Positions 8,248-14,382 of a DNA stretch of 33,488 bases are shown piece after piece. The stretch spans positions 1 to 33,488 of the forward strand of contig NZ_JPVQ01000036.1 in NCBI RefSeq assembly GCF_000772965.1. Direction: 5' to 3'. A model generated the notes under the pieces. The model ran no database searches. It was not told where the DNA came from and saw only the letters and a program-made list of their open reading frames with translations. Numbering within the stretch: position 1 is the first letter of the stretch; every line of letters starts with the position of its first letter. The DNA comes from Ureibacillus massiliensis 4400831 = CIP 108448 = CCUG 49529 (GTDB lineage: Bacteria > Bacillota > Bacilli > Bacillales_A > Planococcaceae). The translations under genes and the position numbers were made by a program.

Positions 8248-8454
8248 TTACTCAACATCATATCCTTGATCTTCAATTGTCTCTTTAATTTTTTCGAGTG
8301 TTACTTTTTCATCATTGAATTCAACGTTTACCTTACCAGCGACTAAATCAGCTTTTACTAGTTCAACACCATCTAACGATCCAACACTACCTTCAATCGA
8401 TTTTACACAATGACCACATGACATTCCGTTTACGTTTAATGTTACATTTCCCAT
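8248..8454 (-). CDS. copZ: Copper chaperone CopZ (orphan copy)
   Basis: A 68-residue heavy-metal-associated (HMA) domain of the CopZ/Atx1 fold with the Cu(I)-binding loop GMSCGHC near residue 10. It carries copper in the cytosol to a P1B ATPase and to the CsoR sensor. The start is well defined by AAAGGAGAG nine bases before the ATG. It is clearly related to the second CopZ here (32240-32446): both end in KIKETIEDQGYDV. It is the only intact gene of a decayed csoR-copZ-copA duplicate, with a csoR remnant upstream and a copA remnant downstream. No CsoR-type operator is visible before it, so its expression control may have been lost or replaced. Confidence 0.95.
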   Translation of the reverse strand: MGNVTLNVNGMSCGHCVKSIEGSVGSLDGVELVKADLVAGKVNVEFNDEKVTLEKIKETIEDQGYDVE

Positions 8455-8477
8455 ACTAGTTCTCTCCTTTTATTTTT

Positions 8478-8695
8478 CCATTAATATTTGAATAGGACAA
8501 GCATTTCATTTAAAAGTTCTAAATCCCCTTCTTGTATACAATTAACAACATACTTTTCATATGCACTTTAAGAAGTAGGATTGCTACACTATTAAACACA
8601 GCATTAGTAGCAGATAATTGTGTTAAAACCATCACAATAAGTTTCTCTTTCAATTAAACCCTATTAATTCACGATTGCCGTACCTTAAATCGAAA
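8478..8695 (-). pseudogene. csoR remnant with frameshifts and stops
   Basis: The minus strand upstream of the orphan copZ carries fragments in shifting frames that align in order with the intact CsoR here. GLIERETYCDG matches GMIDKDVYCDD. VLTQLSATNAVFNSVA then ILLLKVHMKS matches VITQLSATQSALNSVA then RILLEGHLKS. VVNCIQEGDLELLNEMLV matches VVERISEGDEEVLDEFVV. At least two frameshifts and upstream stops make it non-functional. The order csoR remnant, copZ, copA remnant repeats the intact operon at 29.7-32.9 kb. Confidence 0.85.
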
Positions 8696-8828
8696 TAATT
8701 AAAGTTTTCAGAATAATCTCAGGATACTTTTTAATAAAATAACAATAGTTATAAGAACGATTTGAAGAAGAAATTATTATAATTAAACCTTACATATAAG
8801 ATTAATATAATTTGTCCTAAACTCCATC

Positions 8829-9770
8829 TTAGGTAACCGTAATCCAACCAACCATACCCGACTCCTTATGTCCAGGAACCGTACAAACGAATTCATATAA
8901 TCCTGATGCTGTAGGAGTGAAAATAATCATTTGCTCTTCTTTAGGTCCTGTATGAAGATGAATAGTATTTTCTAGATTCCCTTCATTTCCATGGTTTTCA
9001 TGATTATCTTCGGATTCCTCTTTACTATTTGTTGGAATTTTAATTTCAATATCATGTTCGACGGTATCTTCATTTTTGAGAATAAGCTTAACTGGCTGAT
9101 TTTTTTCGAGAACAAAATTTGATGGCGAGTATCTCATATCGAGAATCTTTATAATAATTTCTTTTGATTCCTTAACTTCATTTTTTTCTGAAGGTGTTAT
9201 TTGTGTATGCTCATTATGTAAAGGCGGATTAGTTGCTAATTTAATCCTATTCTCAGCATAAGAAACCCCACCAAATAAGTAAAAAGAAATTATAGACACA
9301 AGAAGTAATGGTTTAAGTAGCCAAATTTTATTATTTACGCCCTTCTGATTACTTTTATTAGGAAAAATTAAAAATAAAAAGATTGTTGAAATAGTTAGCA
9401 GTAAGAATAGTCTTACTAATTTAACTAACTGCTCTCCATTTATCATTTCTCCCAGCATAGCACCCATCATTCCACCCATTAAACCAGACATAATTCCTTC
9501 TAAACAAGAAATTGTTCCAAAACTAATACCACATAATAAGCCAGCTATTACTCCTATAACAATTGAAAGAATTGTCGATTGGTACAAATTCCCTTGTAGG
9601 TAACCACCTAGTAGAACACCAGCAGTTAATCCCATATTCATACTAAAAAACATCGTAATGCTCATACCCTGCATTGGAGTAATCACGCTCTTCATTCTAC
9701 TTGATAAAATTGTGATTACTAATGTCAAAACAAGTAGTGAAGTTAATATAAATGTTTGATAGTAGTCCAC
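8829..9770 (-). CDS. Polytopic membrane protein fused to a cupredoxin domain
   Basis: The start chosen is the GTG at 9770 (VDYYQTFILTS), because AAAGGA lies seven bases before it; an ATG 57 bases upstream has no such site and overlaps the promoter. The N-terminal half has about five or six hydrophobic segments, including a Gly/Met-rich stretch (GLMGGMMGAMLGEM). The C-terminal ~110 residues form a cupredoxin with type-1 copper ligands in the right order: EHDIEI (His), YEFVC (Cys), PGHKESGM (His and Met). A His/Glu/Asn-rich insertion (EDNHENHGNEGN) sits in the fold. The cupredoxin should face outward and could pass copper or electrons to membrane partners. A CsoR-type operator at 9808-9822 overlaps the promoter, which supports copper-responsive expression. 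Exact function unknown. Confidence 0.85.
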   Translation of the reverse strand: MDYYQTFILTSLLVLTLVITILSSRMKSVITPMQGMSITMFFSMNMGLTAGVLLGGYLQGNLYQSTILSIVIGVIAGLLCGISFGTISCLEGIMSGLMGGMMGAMLGEMINGEQLVKLVRLFLLLTISTIFLFLIFPNKSNQKGVNNKIWLLKPLLLVSIISFYLFGGVSYAENRIKLATNPPLHNEHTQITPSEKNEVKESKEIIIKILDMRYSPSNFVLEKNQPVKLILKNEDTVEHDIEIKIPTNSKEESEDNHENHGNEGNLENTIHLHTGPKEEQMIIFTPTASGLYEFVCTVPGHKESGMVGWITVT

Positions 9771-9807
9771 ATCTCCATCCTTTCGTAGTATATAAAAATA
9801 TATTATA

Positions 9808-9822
9808 TACCCTTTATAGGTA
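9808..9822 (-). promoter_or_regulatory. CsoR-type operator before the membrane-cupredoxin gene
   Basis: TACCCTTTATAGGTA matches the CsoR pattern TACCC-N5-GGGTA with one mismatch. On the minus strand it is directly followed by TATAAT, so bound repressor would block RNA polymerase. Three further copies lie at the intact csoR-copZ-copA locus. Confidence 0.7.
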
Positions 9823-9893
9823 TGCATCTTTATTTATAAATTATTTATAATCATTTGTATTATCAAATTAAAATAGTTAATTCTTAAAAACAA

Positions 9894-9926
9894 AATGCTT
9901 GAAGGTATTCTTTACCCACAAGCATT
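9894..9926. terminator. Bidirectional terminator
   Basis: AATGCTTG (9894-9901) pairs with CAAGCATT (9919-9926). T-runs follow on both strands. It ends the copper storage protein transcript before the membrane-cupredoxin promoter. Confidence 0.7.
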
Positions 9927-9969
9927 ATTTTTTACTAAATAATTTTTTCTCGCTAATTTCATTAATAAA

Positions 9970-10299
9970 TCATACAGCCATTTTTCGACAAGTTTCTGCA
10001 CATTTGTAGCAAGATTCAGCACATTGTTTACAATGTTCATGATGCTCATGTTTTTTACATACGTCACCACAAGATTGACAAATATCTGCACATGCTTGAC
10101 AAATTTGTTTTATATACGGGCTATCTGATTGCATTGATTTCGCGGCAAAGGCACAAATGTCTGCACATTCACGTAAAGAGCGTATACACTCAGTTAACAT
10201 TTTTACATCTTCTTCTTTTAAACATGCATCATAACATCCATTACAAGCCTCCATACATTCCAGGCAAGCTTTAATACATTCTTGTAAACTCATGTTCAT
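9970..10299 (-). CDS. Four-helix-bundle copper-binding protein (Csp/YhjQ-like)
   Basis: A 109-residue, Cys-rich protein with regularly spaced CxxxC and CxxC motifs along predicted helices (CIKACLECMEACNGC, CADICAFAA, CQACADICQSCGDVC, CKQCAESCYKCAETC). A HEHHEH patch lies between the last two helices. This is the signature of the Csp copper-storage family, in which Cys side chains line the core of a four-helix bundle and hold many Cu(I) ions. No signal peptide is present, so it is a cytosolic (Csp3-type) store. The ATG follows GGAGG with a nine-base spacing. It stands alone between two terminators or promoters. No CsoR-like or tandem operator was recognised in front of it. Confidence 0.93.
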   Translation of the reverse strand: MNMSLQECIKACLECMEACNGCYDACLKEEDVKMLTECIRSLRECADICAFAAKSMQSDSPYIKQICQACADICQSCGDVCKKHEHHEHCKQCAESCYKCAETCRKMAV

Positions 10300-10444
10300 T
10301 TTTAATTACCTCCAATAATATTAAGTTCAAAAGTATTATGTACATTGCCTTATTTTTTAAACTAAGGTCAAAAAAATTGGGTAAGTCTCATCAACATTTC
10401 TCCCATATTTCAAACAAGGTTAGTTTATACTCCCGTACTTTTCA

Positions 10445-11071
10445 TCAACCACCTTTAATTGAACTAACTATTTCATTCATCATTTGTTCGTTCATTGGTC
10501 CAACTATCTTTTGGAAAACTCCCCCATCAGTATCTATAATAAAACTTGTTGGTATCGTTAAAATTTCGTACATACTCCCAACAACACCATCTTTGTCTAA
10601 TAATATCGGGAAGGTTAAACCATAATCTTGTATAAATGATTCAATTGCTTGTACACCATTATCAAGATTAGTTAGATTAACGGCAACGATTTCAATTCCG
10701 TTTTCTTTATTTTTTTCATAAAACCTTTGCATATCAGGCATTTCTTCTCTGCATGGTGGACACCAAGTGGCCCAAAAGTTTAATATTACTATCTTACCTT
10801 TAAAATCAGAAAGATTAACGGCTGTGCCATTCATATTTTTCAATGTAAATTGTGGAGCAAGTGTAACTTTTTGATAGTTTTTAACGGATCCTGTTAAACC
10901 TGTTTCGGTCATTTCAGCCGGTGTGTTTTTGGGGGATTCATTTAAGTTTACTTGCTCATTAACATGTACTGTTTTACTAATATTAATGGTATTTTTTTCA
11001 AATAAATAAACAAAAATGACATAGCTAATAAGTAAAGAAATGAAAATTACAGGGATATATTTTTTCAACAT
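10445..11071 (-). CDS. Membrane-anchored TlpA/ResA-like thioredoxin
   Basis: A 208-residue protein with one N-terminal membrane anchor (residues 5-25), a polar linker and a thioredoxin domain of the TlpA/ResA type. The active site is WCPPC in NFWATWCPPCREEMP, and the cis-Pro loop reads TIPTSF. Such proteins reduce disulfides outside the membrane, for example on apo-cytochrome c or copper-binding proteins. The start is firm (AGGAGG five bases before ATG). It is not next to a ccdA gene; the nearest are at 21.5-26.6 kb, where a second, CKPC-containing paralogue lies. Its promoter region has no copy of the shared tandem operator. Confidence 0.92.
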   Translation of the reverse strand: MLKKYIPVIFISLLISYVIFVYLFEKNTINISKTVHVNEQVNLNESPKNTPAEMTETGLTGSVKNYQKVTLAPQFTLKNMNGTAVNLSDFKGKIVILNFWATWCPPCREEMPDMQRFYEKNKENGIEIVAVNLTNLDNGVQAIESFIQDYGLTFPILLDKDGVVGSMYEILTIPTSFIIDTDGGVFQKIVGPMNEQMMNEIVSSIKGG

Positions 11072-11555
11072 ATATACCTCCTAATTGGTTATATAAGTAA
11101 TGTTCATAGGATAAACGATTAGGATTTTTTGAACCATACTTCAATCCTTAATAAGACCAGATGTTTAAGTGTTTTAATTGTTTCCTTTCGAAATCAGGAT
11201 TCCTAATGCCTTCCACTATGTAATGCAATTTAGTAAAAACCAGACATTACTTTTTAATTAATTTAACGAAGTACTAAAATACAACACGGAAATAAAGATG
11301 GTTAACATTACTTTGTACGGCTTATAATTTCAACCTCTACTGCAACTGTTTGTATAAGAATATTTATCAGAAAACAGGAACGTTCTACTATTTTTAGGAA
11401 TGTAACTTTTATAAGAAAAGCCCCCTATTAGATAAGATGAATTTTATATGTTCATCTGCCTATCTAATAGGGAGCAAATCAAAGTCTTTATTCAACTTTT
11501 CGGAAAACTCCATTTTGCCAACAGTCCATATTTGGACACCTGTTTTAAGATTAAT
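11072..11555. other. Gene-free stretch with a long palindrome
   Basis: No coding frame with a start site and family resemblance was found between the thioredoxin and ydhK genes. The only strong structure is the 50-nt palindrome at 11423-11472. Otherwise it is AT-rich sequence with several short open frames lacking ribosome binding sites. Confidence 0.5.
11423..11472. terminator. Two-stage long hairpin downstream of ydhK
   Basis: The outer arms CCCTATTAGATA (11423-11434) and TATCTAATAGGG (11461-11472) pair perfectly. The inner arms AGATGAA (11435-11441) and TTCATCT (11451-11457) pair as well, with GCC bulged. No T-run follows closely, so it could be a processing/terminator structure or a small palindromic repeat. 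Confidence 0.5.
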
Positions 11556-12185
11556 TTATTGAGCTGATAATTCACTTTCTGTTACCCATTTATGGTTTGT
11601 TACTTGTTCACCAGTTGTAGAAGTAAAGTCAACCATATAAACGGTTGTTTCTTCAGCGGAGTCTATTGTAGCAGTAGCACCCTTCATACCTTCCATATGA
11701 TCAGCATTAATTGTTGCTTCAGTTCCTGGCTCTAAAGATTCTTCACCAACATCTTCTAATTCCTCATGGATAACCCACTTATGATTTGTAACTGGGTCAC
11801 CACCAGTAGTTGGAGTATATGAGACAGTATATACTGTTGTATCATAAGCACCCACAATTGTTGCTTCTGCACCTTTCATACCAGACATATGATCTGATTC
11901 AATAATTGCTTTACTGCCAACAGGGAAAGTTGGGTTCTCAGCTTCAATTAAACCTTCTGGAACTTCACCTGATCCTGAGTGATTCATGTTAGAATGGTCC
12001 ATACCTTGCATATCATCAGTTTCCTCTGATTCCTCCATTCCATCCATGTTATGACCAGCCATATCATTATTCTCTTCTTGAACAGTCTCATTCTCAGTTG
12101 TTTCTTCGTTATTTCCACCTGCACAGGCAGAAAGTGTTAAAACTGCTAAAAACGAAATAATTCCAAACATTATTTTATTTTTCAT
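11556..12185 (-). CDS. ydhK: YdhK family lipoprotein (DUF1541 repeats)
   Basis: A 209-residue lipoprotein (lipobox LSACAGG, Cys about 21). It has an acidic Met/His-rich linker with the GMDHSNM motif also seen in the multicopper oxidase. Two copies of a ~55-residue YdhK (DUF1541) domain follow: each runs from a DHM-x-GMKGA-x-ATI block to TNHKW near its end. The function of the family is not established; it appears in copper and cell-envelope contexts, and the His/Met clusters suggest metal binding at the surface (inference). The start follows GGGGGT at normal spacing. The promoter has a textbook TATAAT and the shared tandem operator at 12227-12248, so it probably belongs to the same regulon as the oxidase and CopB. 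Confidence 0.92.
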   Translation of the reverse strand: MKNKIMFGIISFLAVLTLSACAGGNNEETTENETVQEENNDMAGHNMDGMEESEETDDMQGMDHSNMNHSGSGEVPEGLIEAENPTFPVGSKAIIESDHMSGMKGAEATIVGAYDTTVYTVSYTPTTGGDPVTNHKWVIHEELEDVGEESLEPGTEATINADHMEGMKGATATIDSAEETTVYMVDFTSTTGEQVTNHKWVTESELSAQ

Positions 12186-12216
12186 TCTAAATACCCCCTA
12201 AGTTATTTTCATTGTA

Positions 12217-12248
12217 ATTATAATCCTAAAATTTGCAGAAATTATGCA
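12217..12248 (-). promoter_or_regulatory. Tandem 11-bp operator plus -10, site B (ydhK)
   Basis: In gene direction TGCATAATTTC is followed by TGCAAATTTTA (12227-12248), then 4 bp, then a perfect TATAAT (12217-12222). The spacing is identical to sites A, C, E and F. The predicted transcript starts about 25 bases before the ATG at 12185. Confidence 0.8.
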
Positions 12249-12306
12249 GATTAAAATAAAATACAAACTCTATTTTTTGCTTACTTAGGGTATTAGATTA
12301 TAAAAA

Positions 12307-12323
12307 GGTGCTATTAGAGCGCC
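12307..12323 (-). terminator. Short hairpin after znuA
   Basis: On the minus strand GGCGCT, a 5-nt loop and AGCACC are followed by TTTTT. One C-A mismatch weakens the stem. It lies about 160 bases downstream of the znuA stop. Confidence 0.4.
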
Positions 12324-12484
12324 ATAGATTTTCCCTTGTTAACATCAACCAAAGTTCACAATTACTTTGGTAATTTTCTCAAGAATTCCATTATTAAAAG
12401 TAACCTTAACCTTCTTAGATTAAAATACACTTGAAACGAGTTTTAAATTATATCTAATCAATAAAATTACATAATTAGAAGTAA

Positions 12485-13522
12485 CTATTTATTCCCTAAC
12501 GCTTTTCTAAAAGTTTCAATATTTTGCTCCATCAAAGTGAAATACGTTTCATTATTCTCAATATCTTCTTTGGTAAGGACACTTAGATTATGCAATGTAA
12601 GTGATTCCGCTCCAATTTCAGATTGTATAATCTCTGCCAATTTAGAAGAAACATTTTGCTCAAATAAAATATATTGAATTTCTAAATCTTCTGCTAAAGC
12701 AACTACCTCTAATAATTCCTTTTGTGAAGGTTCATTTTGCGAATTCAGACCAGCAATTGGTACTTGTTGCAAACCATATTCCCCAGCAATATATCCAAAA
12801 GCTGCATGTGATACAAAAAATGTTTGCGTATCAGCATTAGCCACCATATCTTTAAACTTAATATCTAGTGCTTCTAATTCGTTAACTAATGTTTGATAAT
12901 TTGCTTCAAACTTATCAGCCTGTTCTGGCATTTTTTCTGTAAGTGTATCCTTTATAGCTAACGCAAGATCTGCAGAAAGAGATGTAGAAAGCCATACATG
13001 AGCATCTATTTCATTATGTTCTGTATGTACATCTTCGGATTCAATAGTTACCTCCTCATTAGTGAGTACTTCATCAGCATGGGCATCTTCATCTTCCTCT
13101 GAATGTGCATCTTGTGAATCACCGGTACTCATATTAAGCTTTTCTTCAGGTATATTGACTGTTGTAGCAACAAACTCCACTTTTTCATTTTTTAATGTCT
13201 CTTGTGCATTTTCAATAAAACCCTCAAGACCATAACCGATGTAGAATATCAAATCTGAATCTGCTAACTTAATCATATCTTGTTGCGTTGGCTCAAATGA
13301 ATGCTCATTTGCCCCCGGGGGATAAACAGATGACACTTTAACAAATTCTCCACCAATACGTTCTGCAAAATAACTTAATGGATATACCGTTGTATAAACC
13401 TGTAATTTTGTTGCTTCTTCAGTACTTTCATTCCCCAGTTCTTTCTGTACAGCTTCATTGCTACATGCTGCTAGAATAACGAAGCAAAGAAACAATAGTG
13501 TTAAAAAATATTTTTTCAACAT
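12485..13522 (-). CDS. znuA: Zinc ABC transporter substrate-binding lipoprotein (ZnuA/AdcA-like)
   Basis: A 345-residue lipoprotein (lipobox LAACS) of the cluster A-I metal-binding proteins. Metal ligands are recognisable at EHSFEPT, DAHVWLS, FVSHAAFGY and a late acidic position. Between the first two lies a long His/Asp/Glu-rich loop (roughly residues 137-172), typical of zinc-specific members, where it collects Zn(II). It captures extracellular zinc for an ABC importer, but no permease or ATPase genes lie nearby, so it must work with proteins encoded elsewhere. The start is set by GGAGG. A Zur-like palindrome (13534-13554) lies just upstream of the ribosome binding site, so repression in zinc-rich cells is expected, opposite in logic to the efflux genes around it. 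Confidence 0.94.
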   Translation of the reverse strand: MLKKYFLTLLFLCFVILAACSNEAVQKELGNESTEEATKLQVYTTVYPLSYFAERIGGEFVKVSSVYPPGANEHSFEPTQQDMIKLADSDLIFYIGYGLEGFIENAQETLKNEKVEFVATTVNIPEEKLNMSTGDSQDAHSEEDEDAHADEVLTNEEVTIESEDVHTEHNEIDAHVWLSTSLSADLALAIKDTLTEKMPEQADKFEANYQTLVNELEALDIKFKDMVANADTQTFFVSHAAFGYIAGEYGLQQVPIAGLNSQNEPSQKELLEVVALAEDLEIQYILFEQNVSSKLAEIIQSEIGAESLTLHNLSVLTKEDIENNETYFTLMEQNIETFRKALGNK

Positions 13523-13533
13523 TCCCTACCTCC

Positions 13534-13554
13534 AAATCGTAATGGTTACTATTA
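13534..13554 (-). promoter_or_regulatory. Zur-box-like operator before znuA
   Basis: The left arm AAATCGTAAT matches the Bacillus Zur consensus half exactly. After one base, the right arm GTTACTATTA matches the expected ATTACGATTT at 7 of 10 positions. The location, over the leader and close to the ribosome binding site, fits a repressor site. Confidence 0.6.
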
Positions 13555-13743
13555 ACGAATTAAATAATATCCAATCACATTACATATTGCAACTATTAAT
13601 TTATAATTCTAAAAAACCTCTAAAAAAGTAATAGTGGAATTAAGTATTAGCGAGGGGGAATTTTATTCGAAGTATTATGAAGTAATTAATTTGTAAAGTA
13701 TAATACTCAAAACGACGGGCTTATCTGAAGGAGAAAATTAAGT

Positions 13744-13780
13744 TAGCCTCGTCAACAGTGGATTAACAAGGCTATTTTTT
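13744..13780. terminator. Hairpin with T-run
   Basis: TAGCCT (13744-13749) pairs with AGGCTA (13769-13774), extended by a GT/AC pair step after one mismatch, and TTTTTT follows on the plus strand. On the minus strand it lies directly after the small SHOCT-like gene. A TATAAT-containing stretch at about 13698-13704 on the plus strand could start a short plus-strand transcript ending here. Confidence 0.5.
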
Positions 13781-13786
13781 CAATCA

Positions 13787-14155
13787 TTAATTCAAAAAAT
13801 AAATATACATTGTAAACATCATTGCTATCAAAATCCCAACTCCCAGAATTGAATAGCCTATCCATTTAACGTCATCTATTTTTTGAAATTTAAGATATTC
13901 TTTATAATTGATCTCTCCCTTTGCAAACCTTAAGCCAAAGTCATCAGGATTAACAGTAAAATAGTTATTATTGTCATCTTCTAGAATTATTTTTGTAATA
14001 AGGTCATTGCTATTAAATTGTGAAGTTTGAAATTGAGGTTCCCAACAATAACCCTCTGAAAATTCTACTCTCGCTACTTTGTACAAAGAATTTTTACGTA
14101 TTTCCTCATAAACCCGATATGAATGATTTTCGATAAAATCGCTATTTATACACAT
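13787..14155 (-). CDS. Small membrane protein with a SHOCT-like motif
   Basis: A 122-residue protein of unknown function. The first ~75 residues are soluble and moderately acidic. A short segment, RFAKGEINYKEYLKFQK, resembles the SHOCT motif (R-[FY]-A-[RK]-G-E-I-x-x-x-E-Y), a small domain often found beside membrane helices. One hydrophobic helix (WIGYSILGVGILIAMMFTMYIYFLN) ends the protein. A good ribosome binding site (GAGGTGA) precedes the ATG, and a TATAAT lies about 55 bases upstream. It is monocistronic between two hairpins. No copper link is visible in the protein itself. Confidence 0.75.
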   Translation of the reverse strand: MCINSDFIENHSYRVYEEIRKNSLYKVARVEFSEGYCWEPQFQTSQFNSNDLITKIILEDDNNNYFTVNPDDFGLRFAKGEINYKEYLKFQKIDDVKWIGYSILGVGILIAMMFTMYIYFLN

Positions 14156-14235
14156 ATAAACTCACCTCGCTTTTCTTATTTTGAATGCACTTGTTCATTA
14201 TTTTATTTATTATACGCTCGAGAAACTTAATACTA

Positions 14236-14277
14236 AAGGAAAATTCGCCTATTATATTATACAAGGCGAATTTCCTT
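14236..14277 (-). terminator. copB terminator
   Basis: The arms AAGGAAAATTCGCCT (14236-14250) and AGGCGAATTTCCTT (14264-14277) pair over about 14 bp, with one extra A, and on the minus strand a T-rich segment follows. It separates copB from the small SHOCT-like gene. Confidence 0.7.
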
Positions 14278-14382
14278 CTATTTAATCATGTTGATAGCAA
14301 GATTCATTCAATTGCATTTTGTCCCGCATGAGTTTTGAATTTTGCCGTATCTACACTAAATTAATTTATTCTTTTAACCGAA

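Noticed and set aside
10300-10380. Tandem operator before the copper storage protein gene
   Set aside because: A CATAATAC segment is present, but the second half-site and the 4-bp gap to a -10 do not fit.
12190-12200. CsoR-like TACCC before ydhK
   Set aside because: It is the complement of the ribosome binding site GGGGGTA and has no matching second arm at the right distance.
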